Notes: generated by a model not told the origin, from the letters alone. 64,000 bases of DNA from Bifidobacterium tibiigranuli (GCF_009371885.1 NZ_QLZA01000002.1:124001-188000), one strand, 5' to 3'; shown: positions 1 through 8,248, counted from the first letter of the stretch. Translations and numbers: made by a program.

Positions 1-48
1 ACGTTTTCCAATACGAACTGCGTGACCGTGTAGTACAACGTACGCTGC
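1..48. repeat. 48-bp intergenic element, edge copy
   Basis: The first 48 bases match, in reverse orientation, the element at 12737-12783. The left end (acgttttccaatacg) and the right end (aacgtacgctg) are conserved at the same spacing, while the middle 20 or so bases have diverged. It lies downstream of the tatD-like gene and may continue outside the window. It looks like a small palindromic repeat; no function is visible. Confidence 0.45.
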
Positions 49-123
49 CGAGCTGCATATTGCATGGGAATCCCTGCGCCTGATCCCCTGTGCGGCGTCC
101 GCAGGCCTGTATTCTTTACCGAA

Positions 124-1080
124 TCACACTCCGTACACGGCGTGCGTGGTGCGCCGCGTGGCCTGGGCCACTTCGGCAATCGTCATATCGGTGGCTTCGG
201 CGAGCGCGGCAAGCGTGTAGGGGATCATATAAGGCGCATTGGTGCGGCCGCGATAGGGCATGGGGCTCAGATACGGCGCGTCGGTTTCGACCATGATATG
301 CTCCGGGCCGACGATGCGGGCGGACTGCCGAATGCCATCATTGCCCTTGTAGCTGACCGTGCCTGAAAAGCTCAAATACCAGCCGTGTTCCTTGGCTATC
401 TGCGCCATTCCGGCATCGCCCGAATAGCTATGGAACACCGTGCGCTCGGGGCTGCCGTCGGCCAGCAGCGCCTCGATGACTTGCCTGTGCGAGTCGCGGT
501 CGTGGATCTGCATGGGAAGATTCAGCTCTTTCGCCAGCGCGATATGCGCGCGAAAGGCCTCGCGCTGAATGTCGGTGGCGGCGGCACCCGTGCGGAAGAG
601 ATCCATACCGGTTTCGCCTATCGCGACAACCTGGCTTGGATAGGCTTTGGCGAGCCGCGCGACCTCGGCGAGCGCATCCTCGAAACTCGTGTCGTGATAC
701 GGCTTGTACGTAACCGGCAGACCATCCGGCCCCGGCACCCCGCGATGGCCGTGCAAAACCGCCTCATTCGGGTGAATCGCAAGCGCCGCATGCACGGTAT
801 TCGGGTGGTCCAGCGCCATCTGCACAGCCGTCATGAGGTTCGGCAGCTCGCACCCGACATCGATGATGCCCTCCACGCCGACCGCGCTGGCCTGGCCCAG
901 CAGATCGTCAACGCCGTACACCGGCACCTCCGGCTGGCCCTTCTCCTCGGCCTGCCGCCGCATCTCGCGGGCGAAGGGCACGACCGAGGCCACATGCGTA
1001 TGATCGTCAACGACATGCACGCCCTCGGGAAGCGGTTCGGGGGCAGGCGCCCAGCTGCGTTTGCGATGATGATGGCTCAT
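124..1080 (-). CDS. TatD family metal-dependent hydrolase (DNase)
   Basis: Encodes about 318 residues of the TatD amidohydrolase-fold family, cytosolic metal-dependent nucleases linked to DNA turnover and repair. The metal-binding motifs are in order: DDHTH (His27, His29), GETGMD (Glu156), QIHDRD (His193), FHSYSG (His217) and ETDAPYL (Asp267). The start at MSHHH (1080) is chosen because homologous sequence begins there; the frame stays open to 1152 but runs into a repeat. No clear Shine-Dalgarno site is seen. In many actinobacteria tatD follows metG and precedes ksgA; here its upstream neighbour is a sucrose locus, so the usual context is broken on that side. The family call is secure; the substrate is not predicted. 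Confidence 0.9.
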   Translation of the reverse strand: MSHHHRKRSWAPAPEPLPEGVHVVDDHTHVASVVPFAREMRRQAEEKGQPEVPVYGVDDLLGQASAVGVEGIIDVGCELPNLMTAVQMALDHPNTVHAALAIHPNEAVLHGHRGVPGPDGLPVTYKPYHDTSFEDALAEVARLAKAYPSQVVAIGETGMDLFRTGAAATDIQREAFRAHIALAKELNLPMQIHDRDSHRQVIEALLADGSPERTVFHSYSGDAGMAQIAKEHGWYLSFSGTVSYKGNDGIRQSARIVGPEHIMVETDAPYLSPMPYRGRTNAPYMIPYTLAALAEATDMTIAEVAQATRRTTHAVYGV

Positions 1081-1136
1081 GACGCCTAGTGTATGCGGAG
1101 GTCTGGCGTGTCCCATACCCAAGAAACTCGGCAGTC

Positions 1137-1291
1137 CTAGTAGCGACGTCACGCAAATAAGGTCGTTTGCGTGACAAACGTACTAGAAATCACTGGTTCT
1201 CGTATTGTCGTCACGCGAAACCATCAGTTTACGTGACGACAATACGAGAACGCTGCTGCTACAGCCGAAACCGGCGAGGCACCTGCGCATC
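1137..1291. repeat. 155-bp direct repeat, left copy
   Basis: Matches 6505-6659 in the same orientation with three differences (98 percent). It holds two hairpins: 1137-1186, with outer arms CTAGTA/TACTAG and inner arms GTCACGCAAA/TTTGCGTGAC, and 1199-1250, with outer arms CTCGTA/TACGAG. It then has about 33 bases that, on the minus strand, encode the last residues and stop of the AbiEi/DUF559-like protein (DAQVPRRFRL). No such gene is present here, so that end is a relic or a duplication. The repeat ends 9 bp from the GH32 stop. Confidence 0.9.
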
Positions 1292-1300
1292 TGCCATTGG

Positions 1301-2932
1301 TTATCGGGGCAACGTGCACGTCATATCGTTGGGCATCGGGTGCCCATCGGCAGTGCAGAACACTTTCAGGGCATCCTCGCCGAGGAATACGCGGCTCGTC
1401 AGCGCTACCTCGCCCCCATTGAGATAGATTTCAAGCACAGAGTGATCAAAGATGCAATCGACAACCACTGCATCCCCAGAACGCCAGTCCGGCGCGAACG
1501 TTGCGATGCGGATTGCAGAAGTTTGCTCTCCGGCACCTTGATATAAGGTTTGACTACGATCAAGCGTGATTGTGCCGCCTTCGAAGTGCATGTCAAGGGA
1601 ACAGCGTCCCGCTTCGATGCGAATCATCGCCTGCTCGTCGTATTGCGTGATGAACTGCAGCCGCCATGCACGCTGGCCGCCCAGTGGCAGCAGCTCGCCG
1701 TCCTTGGGCAGACCATCGGCAGATATCTCGAACTGTGCTCCGAAGCATTCCGGTGTCGGCGCGGGGTTCTGTCGCACGACCTTGCCGTGCAAGGTAAGCT
1801 TGCGCGGCAAGGTCAGGGAGTGCAGCCAGCCCGCACTCGTCAACGAGGGCAGGCCGTCCTCTCCTGCATTGCCAGCCCATCCGATGAGCAGCATGGACCC
1901 GTCTGGGCCCGCGAAACATTGCGGCGCATAGAATTCTGTTCCACCGTCGAGTTCGCGGAATCGCGTGCAGTTACGAAGAACGTTGCCATCAAGATCGCCT
2001 ATGACGTAGCCGCATTGGAATGTGTTCTGGAACCGTTCGCCATCGCGCCTGAGTCCTTGCGGGCACCACAGCGCCACGGTTCGCTCGCGGCCGGAGACTT
2101 CGTCCTTAAGCGTGAAAATATTGGGGCATTCCCACATAAAACCGAAGTCGGCGAGCTCTTCCGCGTCTGGGCCTGCGAACTGCAATTCGCCGTCGAAACG
2201 CCAGTCACGCAGGTTCGGCGACGAGAATAGTGCGATGGCACCGCTTTCGTTGGCTCGCTGTGCACCGAGGCACATCCGGTAAGCGGCATCCGGCGAGGCG
2301 CTGAACGAGTCGCCGGGCCGGCCAAAGACCATCGGGTCACGGAAATGGGCGGTATAGCCACCCGGGATGACTGGGATGACTGGATTGTCCGGCCACTTCT
2401 CGCAGCGCCAGATGGGCAGCGCATCGTCGGCCTTCTGCGCTGACAGGCTGCGCCCAGCCTCACCCCTCACCGCCACACCGTTCTTAGCCCCACCGCCCTC
2501 GGTCATATCGAAAGCACATTGGTATGCATGCCGCGCGCCGGACGGATCCTTGACATTGCCGGTGTACAAGCATGTGACGTGGTCGCCGAAAGCGACAGCG
2601 CTGCCGGAGTAGCACCCGTCCTTGTCATACCAACGCTCTGGTGCGATGGCTGGCTCAACGTGCTGCCAATGGATGAGATCAGCTGACACCGCATGCCCCC
2701 AGTACACAGCTTTCGCCTCTGGAACGTAAGGGCCCCACTGGTAGAACACGTGATATCGGCCGTGCCAGTAGACCAGGCCATTCGGGTCGTTCAAGCGGCC
2801 AACGGGCGCAGCAATGTGCCAGACTGGGTAGTCGTGGTCGTTATGAACGCGCTCCAACGCCGCTCGGCGTCGGGCGTCCGCAAGATCCAAAAGATCATAT
2901 TCTGTCGGTTGCACGATTTCATTATAGACCAA
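1301..2932 (-). CDS. GH32 beta-fructosidase / sucrose-6-phosphate hydrolase
   Basis: Up to 543 residues with the GH32 five-blade catalytic domain and a C-terminal beta-sandwich. Catalytic residues are visible: Asp49 nucleophile in RLNDPNG, Asp199 in HFRDP and Glu268 in MWECPN. It cleaves terminal beta-fructosyl units. Because the neighbour is a PTS permease, the likely substrate is sucrose-6-phosphate or a phosphorylated fructoside, yielding glucose-6-phosphate and fructose. The start is uncertain: TTG at 2932 overlaps a LacI-type operator, and a perfect TATAAT (2921-2926 on this strand) lies just downstream. A GTG at 2914 is therefore possible and would make the mRNA nearly leaderless. No Shine-Dalgarno site is visible for either. 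Divergent from the PTS gene. Confidence 0.9.
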   Translation of the reverse strand: MVYNEIVQPTEYDLLDLADARRRAALERVHNDHDYPVWHIAAPVGRLNDPNGLVYWHGRYHVFYQWGPYVPEAKAVYWGHAVSADLIHWQHVEPAIAPERWYDKDGCYSGSAVAFGDHVTCLYTGNVKDPSGARHAYQCAFDMTEGGGAKNGVAVRGEAGRSLSAQKADDALPIWRCEKWPDNPVIPVIPGGYTAHFRDPMVFGRPGDSFSASPDAAYRMCLGAQRANESGAIALFSSPNLRDWRFDGELQFAGPDAEELADFGFMWECPNIFTLKDEVSGRERTVALWCPQGLRRDGERFQNTFQCGYVIGDLDGNVLRNCTRFRELDGGTEFYAPQCFAGPDGSMLLIGWAGNAGEDGLPSLTSAGWLHSLTLPRKLTLHGKVVRQNPAPTPECFGAQFEISADGLPKDGELLPLGGQRAWRLQFITQYDEQAMIRIEAGRCSLDMHFEGGTITLDRSQTLYQGAGEQTSAIRIATFAPDWRSGDAVVVDCIFDHSVLEIYLNGGEVALTSRVFLGEDALKVFCTADGHPMPNDMTCTLPR

Positions 2933-2953
2933 TATGACAATCGTTTGCTATAG
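2932..2953. promoter_or_regulatory. LacI-type operator, GH32 side
   Basis: A 22-bp imperfect palindrome around the core CAATCGTTTG, the same core as the perfect palindrome at 3046-3067. It sits at the 5' end of the GH32 gene, just upstream of a TATAAT box on the minus strand, where a repressor would block that promoter. The likely binder is the LacI-family protein at 5328-6317. Confidence 0.6.
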
Positions 2954-3045
2954 GCTAAGTTCCGGCAACACGTGCAGCACCCACTGTGGTTAGCCATACA
3001 AACAGACAGCCATACGTTTAGAATCGACACGCACACGTCGTCTCG

Positions 3046-3067
3046 ATATGTCAATCGTTTGACATAT
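3046..3067. promoter_or_regulatory. LacI-type operator, PTS side
   Basis: A perfect 22-bp palindrome with arms ATATGTCAA/TTGACATAT around TCGT. It overlaps the -35 box of the PTS promoter (TTGACA 3059-3064), so bound repressor would exclude RNA polymerase. Together with the site at 2932-2953 it makes the divergent GH32/PTS promoters a co-regulated pair. Confidence 0.75.
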
Positions 3068-3087
3068 TTACATAAATCCGTTATCCT
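3059..3087 (+). promoter_or_regulatory. Promoter of PTS gene
   Basis: TTGACA (3059-3064) and TATCCT (3082-3087) separated by 17 bp, about 75 bp upstream of the PTS start codon. The -35 box lies within the operator palindrome. Confidence 0.6.
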
Positions 3088-3161
3088 GAGACTCGACAGC
3101 TTGTTTACCCGCTGTCAACCCAATGTCATGTAACCGCGTGTTGTTCACCGAGGAGCGAATC

Positions 3162-5171
3162 ATGCAACATAAACAGGTAGCCAAGGACGTCCTAGCGGCG
3201 CTCGGCGGCCCGAAGAATATTCAGGCGGCGGCACACTGCGCAACGAGACTGCGCATTGTCACCATCGATAAAACGGCCATTGACCAGCAGGCGCTTGACG
3301 CGAACCCTGATGTCAAAGGCACATTCGAGGCCGGCGGGCAGTTCCAGATCATCATCGGGCCAGGTGACGTCGACAAGGTATACGACGCCCTCATCAGCGA
3401 GGCCGGCATAACCGGAGCCACAAAGGACGAAGTCAAGCAAGTCGCGGGCCAGCAGGGCAACTGGGCCGTTCGGTTCATTAAGACGCTTGCTGATATCTTC
3501 GTGCCAATCCTGCCCGCGCTGATTGCTGGCGGCCTGCTCATGGCGTTGCACAACATCATCGGACCAGGCGGCTTGCTCGGTAAGGATGGGCTACCCGGAA
3601 TCTGGCCAGCTACCGCAGGCATCATCGACCTCGTCAACATGCTTGCTGCGGCCGCATTCACCTTCCTGCCCATTATCGCCGCGTTCTCGGCCGCGAAGCG
3701 CTTCGGCGCGAATCCGTATCTCGGCGCGACGATTGGCGCAGCGATGGTCATGCCTCAACTGGTGAACGGATATAATGTTGCAGCTACAGTTCAGGCAGGG
3801 AAGATGCCGTTCTGGGATGTCTTTGGGCTCCACGTCGCACAGGCGGGGTACCAAGGTTCAGTCATCCCCGTCCTTGCCGTCGTATATCTCATGTCGGTTG
3901 TCGAGAAGCTGTTCCACAAACTGCTGCGAGGCACAATCGACTTCCTCTTCACGCCGATGATCACCATTCTGATCACCGGTCTGGCAACGTTCATTTTCGT
4001 CGGCCCGATCATGCGCACAGTCAGCGATGCCCTGACGAATGGCATCCTGTGGCTCTATTCGTCCACAGGAATCTTCGGCGGCGCGGTCTTCGGCTTCTTC
4101 TATTCACTTATCGTTGTCACCGGTCTGCACCAGAGTTTCCCTCCAGTGGAACTGGCGCTGTTCGAAAAGGGCGGATCTTTTATCTTCGCGACCGCATCTA
4201 TGGCGAATGTCGCGCAGGGAGCTGCCTGCCTCGCGGTTTTCCTGCTCATGAAGAAAAAAAGCAAGCTGCGCGCACTCGCCGGCGGGTCGAGTTTCTCAGC
4301 GCTGCTAGGCATCACCGAACCAGCAATCTTCGGCGTGACCCTGCGCATGCGGTTCCCATTCTTCATCGGCATGTGCGCCACGGCGGTTTCCGGTGCCCTA
4401 ATCAGCTACTTCCACGTCGTGGCAACGGCCCTCGGGGCGGCTGGGCTTCTGGGCTTCGTCTCGATCAAGACCCAGCGCATTCCGGAGTTCTTCCTCTGCA
4501 TGGTGGTCAGCTTCGTGCTATCGTTCGGCGCGACTTACGCATACGGAAAATACCGCTTGCACAAGGGGCTTCCACTTGACCCGGACACGCCGCTCGCCAG
4601 CGCTGAAAACGACAGCACCGACAGCATCAACGCTCCGGAGCCGATTCCGGGCGCTACAACAGACTTCGATGTGACTTCGCCGGTCAACGGCGACATTATG
4701 GCGTTGTCCGACGTGCATGATGCGTCCTTTGCCCAAGGACTGCTCGGCCCAGGTGTTGCTGTTGCGCCGCGCGAAGGCGATGTCGTCTCGCCAGTCGATG
4801 GCGTCGTGCGCGTCGCATTCCCCACTGGGCATGCCTACGGGCTGCAGAGTGCGAGCGGCATCGAATTGCTCATTCACATTGGCCTGGACACGGTGACTCT
4901 CAACGGCAAGTACTTCGAGCCCCAGGTCAAGGCCGGCGATTTCGTCCGCCGCGGCGACGTGTTGGCGCACGTCGATTGGGAAGGCCTGAAGTCAGAGGGC
5001 TTCGACATCACGACGCCAATCGTTGTCACAAACGCTGCGATGTTCGCGGACGTTACCGTTCCTCAGCGCGAGAAACCAGCCATTTCGACCCAAGATGTCG
5101 TTCTGAGCGTCGAAAACAAGCTCGTGGCCGAGTCCACGGCTGCGTCGGAAGAGCAGCAGCAACAGGCGTAG
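3162..5171 (+). CDS. PTS sugar transporter EIIBCA, sucrose type
   Basis: 669 residues with three phosphotransferase domains in one chain: EIIB (phosphorylated Cys26 in AAHCATRLR), the membrane EIIC domain (about residues 110-480, many hydrophobic segments) and EIIA (His572 in LLIHIGLD). It imports and phosphorylates a sugar using HPr-phosphate. The GH32 gene next door and the LacI regulator point to sucrose or a related beta-fructoside. The start at 3162 has a GAGGAG site 9 bp upstream; an upstream ATG at 3123 lacks one. Bifidobacteria usually take up sucrose by permease or ABC routes, so this PTS locus is less usual. Exact substrate is inferred. Confidence 0.88.
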   Translation: MQHKQVAKDVLAALGGPKNIQAAAHCATRLRIVTIDKTAIDQQALDANPDVKGTFEAGGQFQIIIGPGDVDKVYDALISEAGITGATKDEVKQVAGQQGNWAVRFIKTLADIFVPILPALIAGGLLMALHNIIGPGGLLGKDGLPGIWPATAGIIDLVNMLAAAAFTFLPIIAAFSAAKRFGANPYLGATIGAAMVMPQLVNGYNVAATVQAGKMPFWDVFGLHVAQAGYQGSVIPVLAVVYLMSVVEKLFHKLLRGTIDFLFTPMITILITGLATFIFVGPIMRTVSDALTNGILWLYSSTGIFGGAVFGFFYSLIVVTGLHQSFPPVELALFEKGGSFIFATASMANVAQGAACLAVFLLMKKKSKLRALAGGSSFSALLGITEPAIFGVTLRMRFPFFIGMCATAVSGALISYFHVVATALGAAGLLGFVSIKTQRIPEFFLCMVVSFVLSFGATYAYGKYRLHKGLPLDPDTPLASAENDSTDSINAPEPIPGATTDFDVTSPVNGDIMALSDVHDASFAQGLLGPGVAVAPREGDVVSPVDGVVRVAFPTGHAYGLQSASGIELLIHIGLDTVTLNGKYFEPQVKAGDFVRRGDVLAHVDWEGLKSEGFDITTPIVVTNAAMFADVTVPQREKPAISTQDVVLSVENKLVAESTAASEEQQQQA

Positions 5172-5186
5172 CTGGGCGTGCTTCGC

Positions 5187-5227
5187 ATGTAACAGTGTGC
5201 TTCATGCCGTGAAGCACACTGTTACAT
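5187..5227. terminator. Hairpin terminator, bidirectional
   Basis: An 18-bp perfect stem (atgtaacagtgtgcttca and its complement) with a 5-nt loop, immediately after the PTS stop and between convergent genes. Confidence 0.7.
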
Positions 5228-5238
5228 AGTACTGTTGC

Positions 5239-5290
5239 ATGCGTTTGGGCCCGCATGGATCCGCTTAGGACCATGCGGGCCCAAACGCAT
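5239..5290. terminator. Second hairpin terminator
   Basis: A 20-bp perfect stem beginning atgcgtttgggcccgcatgg with a 12-nt loop, between the PTS gene and the convergent LacI gene. Probably ends the lacI transcript and backs up the first hairpin. Confidence 0.65.
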
Positions 5291-5327
5291 TCGCAGTGCG
5301 CATTCGCGGCACTCACGCTGCCTGCGG

Positions 5328-6317
5328 CTACGCCGTCCATCCTCGATGCATGTCGACGGGCAGCACAATCTCGTCTGGCGGCCTGACCGACGCTGTGGCA
5401 CCGATGCGCGCAAGCAGCACGGAAACGGCACGCTCGGCAATGCGGTCAATCGGCTGCACGACGGTGGTCAGGCCAGGAACGGATTGCGTGACCATCGGCG
5501 TACCGTCATACCCGACGATTTTGAGGGCATCGGGGACCTCAATGCTTCGCCGCTTCGCCCACTCAAGCGCGAGCAACGCTGTGAGATCGTCGGTGGCAAA
5601 CAGGCCGTCAAGCTCAGATTGGCAATCGAGCCAATCGAACAATCGCGCCTGCCTGGCTTGCCGTGGCGTATCGAAGCCATATTCGAAGACATTCGATGCA
5701 ATGCCGGCGGCTTTGAGCGCTGTCCGATACGCCCCAGCGCGAGCATTCTGCGGCGAATCCGTTGCGGTAACCAGCACGATTGATCGGCATCCTTGATTGA
5801 TCAAGAGCTCGGTGGCGATGCGCCCGCCCATAGCATTGTCGCTGCGGACATTGGGGATATGCGCGCCCATCTGCCGGTCGACAGCGACGATTGGCAAGGT
5901 CGCATGGGCGTAGCCGTCGATGAGGTCGTTATGCGCGCTCGTGATGATGCCGTCTACCTGATTCGCCTGAAGCAGGTCGAGGTACGCGCGTTCCTGCTCA
6001 GCCTGCCCTTGGCTATTGCACAACAGCATCTTGTAGCCGGAGGTGGCGAGGGCTCCTTCAATCGCAGCGGCGAGCTCGCCGAAGAATGGGTTGGCGACTG
6101 TCGGGACGATGAGCCCTATGAGATACGTGCGCTGTCCAAGCAATGACCGTGCGATTTCGTTCGGCCGGTATCCAAGCTCATCGATTGCCTGATGCACGGC
6201 CTGCTTCGTCGCGGCGCTCAAATACCCGCGATTGTTGAGAACCCTCGATACTGTCGTGGCCGACACACCCGCGCGCTTCGCCACATCGCTGAGCTTCGGT
6301 TTGGCCATGTTTCTCAT
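5328..6317 (-). CDS. LacI family regulator of the sucrose locus
   Basis: 329 residues: N-terminal LacI helix-turn-helix (KLSDVAKRAGVSATTVSRVLNN, split by the hinge at IARSL) and a periplasmic-binding-protein-like sugar domain from about residue 65. It probably represses the divergent GH32 and PTS genes by binding the CAATCGTTTG-centred sites at 2932-2953 and 3046-3067, and is released by sucrose, sucrose-6-phosphate or fructose. It is convergent with the PTS gene and separated from it by two strong hairpins. Start could be Met1 (6317) or Met4 (6308); neither has a strong ribosome site. The target assignment rests on position. Confidence 0.88.
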   Translation of the reverse strand: MRNMAKPKLSDVAKRAGVSATTVSRVLNNRGYLSAATKQAVHQAIDELGYRPNEIARSLLGQRTYLIGLIVPTVANPFFGELAAAIEGALATSGYKMLLCNSQGQAEQERAYLDLLQANQVDGIITSAHNDLIDGYAHATLPIVAVDRQMGAHIPNVRSDNAMGGRIATELLINQGCRSIVLVTATDSPQNARAGAYRTALKAAGIASNVFEYGFDTPRQARQARLFDWLDCQSELDGLFATDDLTALLALEWAKRRSIEVPDALKIVGYDGTPMVTQSVPGLTTVVQPIDRIAERAVSVLLARIGATASVRPPDEIVLPVDMHRGWTA

Positions 6318-6504
6318 TTCAATGTGTTCTGTGCTATTACTGTGCTACCAGCGGCTGGTGTTCGTCGTGCAATGAGACGCTGCTAGCCAGCGTCAACGTC
6401 TTAACTCAAGTCTACTGGGCTTCAGGACTCCCCATTGGCAGGCGATTCGCCAAGTCCCTGCTCGCCGTGCCCAGCATACCGATACGCGAGAGACTCGATG
6501 GTTA

Positions 6505-6659
6505 CTAGTATCGACGTCACGCAAATAAGGTCGTTTGCGTGACAAACGTACTAGAAATCACTGGTTCTCGTATTGTCGTCACGCAAAACCATCAGTTTGC
6601 GTGACGACAATACGAGAACGCTGCTGCTACAGCCGAAACCGGCGAGGCACCTGCGCATC
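6505..6659. repeat. 155-bp direct repeat, right copy
   Basis: Second copy of the repeat at 1137-1291, three differences. Here the terminal 33 bases are the genuine 3' end of the AbiEi/DUF559-like gene. The two copies bracket the whole sucrose locus in direct orientation, so recombination between them would remove about 5.4 kb. The stems in this copy are fully paired; in the left copy one stem has a mismatch and a wobble. Confidence 0.9.
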
Positions 6660-7592
6660 AGTGAGCAGCGATACTATCTTTTCGCGGTTGAACAGGTCAT
6701 CGTAATCGAAACGAATGATAATGCTCACGCCAGCCGCCATAAGAACCTGTTCACGTCGATTCTGCTGGTTCACAATGGCTTTGATGGTGCGACGCCCCGT
6801 CATGCTCGGATCTACGTACTTCGCCATGCCGTCATATTCGACCACGACAATCCGGCCATCCGGAAGCGTCCATGAAAAATCGACACGGCATCGTTCTGCG
6901 CCATTGCGCGGGTTCACGAATACACGCTGCAAGTCAGGAGGCACGAACCCCTCTTCAATGGTCGCACCGCGAAGCATCGACTCGCCGCCATTCTCGCTGC
7001 GCGGATCGACATAGGTCAGCAGCAGTTCGATAGCTGCGCAATCACCATGCATCGCCGCACATGCCGCCCTCACCTCATCTGCTGTGACCGCCGTCAAGGC
7101 AAAGGCCGAGTCGAATATGGCAAGAGCTTGACAAAACGGCAGCAGCATTCCGCAATCAACTAGCGTACGGGCAATCGACGTCACGCGCATCCCGCCAATA
7201 ACACACACTGGAATCGTCGCCATATAAATACGATTGAGATTCGTGCTATGCAGTTTCCCGGATTTATTCGCAGTATCGGCGATATACACGCCTGCACGGT
7301 GAATGAACCACTGATGCTCAAAGCCGTGGAACGCCGCAGAAGTCGGCCCTGCAAACACCCATGACGGGTGAAGAATCATAAGCGCCCTTGCAATATGCAT
7401 GGTTTTCTGCGTCAAATTGAGCAACGCCCAATACTCCGCATCTGCAAATATGCCTCGATACGGACTGACTACCTGCTTGCAGTGAACTCGCCGGAGCAAA
7501 GCCACCTGGTCGGCATGATTCTGCGCAACGGCACATCGCTGATGGTCGCTCGCCGTCGTCAGCAGTCGAGTAATGCGTGAATGAGTCCTCAT
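6627..7592 (-). CDS. AbiEi/DUF559-like protein with nuclease-fold C-terminus
   Basis: 321 residues. The N-terminal half (ALLRRVHCKQ...VSPYRGIF, then FAGPTSAAFHGF) resembles AbiEi-type antitoxin or regulator proteins with a winged helix. The C-terminal part resembles DUF559/Vsr-like PD-(D/E)xK folds: Glu204, Asp238 in CRVDFSW, Glu252 and Asp254 in VEYDG, Lys258, then RREQVLMAAGV and a closing RFDYDDL. Related proteins are frequent in bifidobacteria and of unknown role. No partner toxin gene lies beside it. Its last 11 codons are duplicated beyond the sucrose locus. Start chosen as the first ATG; upstream sequence is hairpin rich. Function should be treated as unknown. Confidence 0.7.
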   Translation of the reverse strand: MRTHSRITRLLTTASDHQRCAVAQNHADQVALLRRVHCKQVVSPYRGIFADAEYWALLNLTQKTMHIARALMILHPSWVFAGPTSAAFHGFEHQWFIHRAGVYIADTANKSGKLHSTNLNRIYMATIPVCVIGGMRVTSIARTLVDCGMLLPFCQALAIFDSAFALTAVTADEVRAACAAMHGDCAAIELLLTYVDPRSENGGESMLRGATIEEGFVPPDLQRVFVNPRNGAERCRVDFSWTLPDGRIVVVEYDGMAKYVDPSMTGRRTIKAIVNQQNRREQVLMAAGVSIIIRFDYDDLFNREKIVSLLTDAQVPRRFRL

Positions 7593-7744
7593 AACAATTC
7601 ACACTACGGCTCATCAGCCAGACATCAGAGAGTTTCCGGGCATTGTGGAAAAGGGCTACCATTCCGGCGTGTTGTGGATAGGGTGTGGATAACTTAGATG
7701 CGAATATCCCGAATGTGGATAACTCCGAAGCGGACATCCCATCC

Positions 7745-7796
7745 ACTAGTACGTTCGTCACGCAAATGGGGCTATTTGCGTGACAAACGTACTAGT
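7745..7796. repeat. Palindromic repeat (CTAGTA family)
   Basis: A nearly perfect 52-bp inverted repeat: outer arms ACTAGTACGTT/AACGTACTAGT, inner arms GTCACGCAAAT/ATTTGCGTGAC, short GC loop. Same family as the hairpins at 1137-1250, 6505-6620 and 33231-33342. It precedes the AbiEi/DUF559-like gene. Confidence 0.8.
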
Positions 7797-7807
7797 AACA
7801 GCCAGTC

Positions 7808-7857
7808 CTAGTAGTGACATCACGCAAATAAGGTCGTTTGCGTGACGAAAATACGAG
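7808..7857. repeat. Palindromic repeat, second unit
   Basis: Inner arms cacgcaaat/tttgcgtg match the family, but the outer ends are mixed (CTAGTA at one end, TACGAG at the other), suggesting recombination between the two sub-types. A degraded third unit follows near 7870-7889. Confidence 0.65.
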
Positions 7858-7910
7858 TAGCTTGCGTTTCTCGTACCGTGATCACGCAGACTCATGGAAG
7901 CGTCACGATT

Positions 7911-7998
7911 CGGAATAGAGGATGCGAAAATCCGGAATAGCGGTCCGTAAATCTCGGAATAGCACCCTTAAAAATCCGGAATAGCAGGGCATTCATGG
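7911..7998. repeat. Four 22-bp iterons with CGGAATAG core
   Basis: CGGAATAG occurs at 7911, 7933, 7955 and 7977, exactly 22 bp apart. The units share a trailing A-rich stretch (for example gaaaatc, gtaaatct, taaaaatc) and differ in the middle. The spacing of about two helical turns would place bound proteins on one face. No gene starts nearby: the flanks are palindromic repeats and the 3' side of the ATPase gene. It could be a protein-binding array or the remnant of a lost gene or replicon. Confidence 0.7.
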
Positions 7999-8113
7999 CA
8001 CGAAGTTTGGCAGGACGCTACCGATGAAGGCATTGTCTCAGCTCATCGATTGATTCTTATCGGCTGAATCTGGCCGTTTGCGGCTTAACGGCTTGCTCGG
8101 CTCCTGAACTTAT

Positions 8114-8178
8114 CACCTACTTATCACTTAACTTAACACTTACCAACCAGAGGTGTTAAGTTAAGTGATAAGTAGGTG
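8114..8178. terminator. 26-bp perfect hairpin downstream of P-type ATPase
   Basis: Arms 8114-8139 and 8153-8178 are perfectly complementary over 26 bp with a 13-nt loop. The stem is AT-rich (CACCTACTTATCAC at the left end) and has no T-tract. It lies 71 bp beyond the ATPase stop. It may act as a terminator or mRNA 3' stabiliser; other roles are possible. Confidence 0.55.
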
Positions 8179-8248
8179 GCAAGTTTCGTCCCCAGTATCT
8201 TGTCGCAGAACTCCAGCAGCCGAACGCGCTGCATATTGCTTCAAGACC

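Noticed and set aside
1137-6659. Composite transposon around the sucrose locus
   Set aside because: The flanking repeats carry no transposase and no terminal insertion-sequence structure; kept only as a repeat-flanked cassette.
7911-7998. CRISPR array at the CGGAATAG repeats
   Set aside because: Cores are 8 bp with 22-bp period, no 25-40 bp repeats or unique spacers of proper size and no cas genes.
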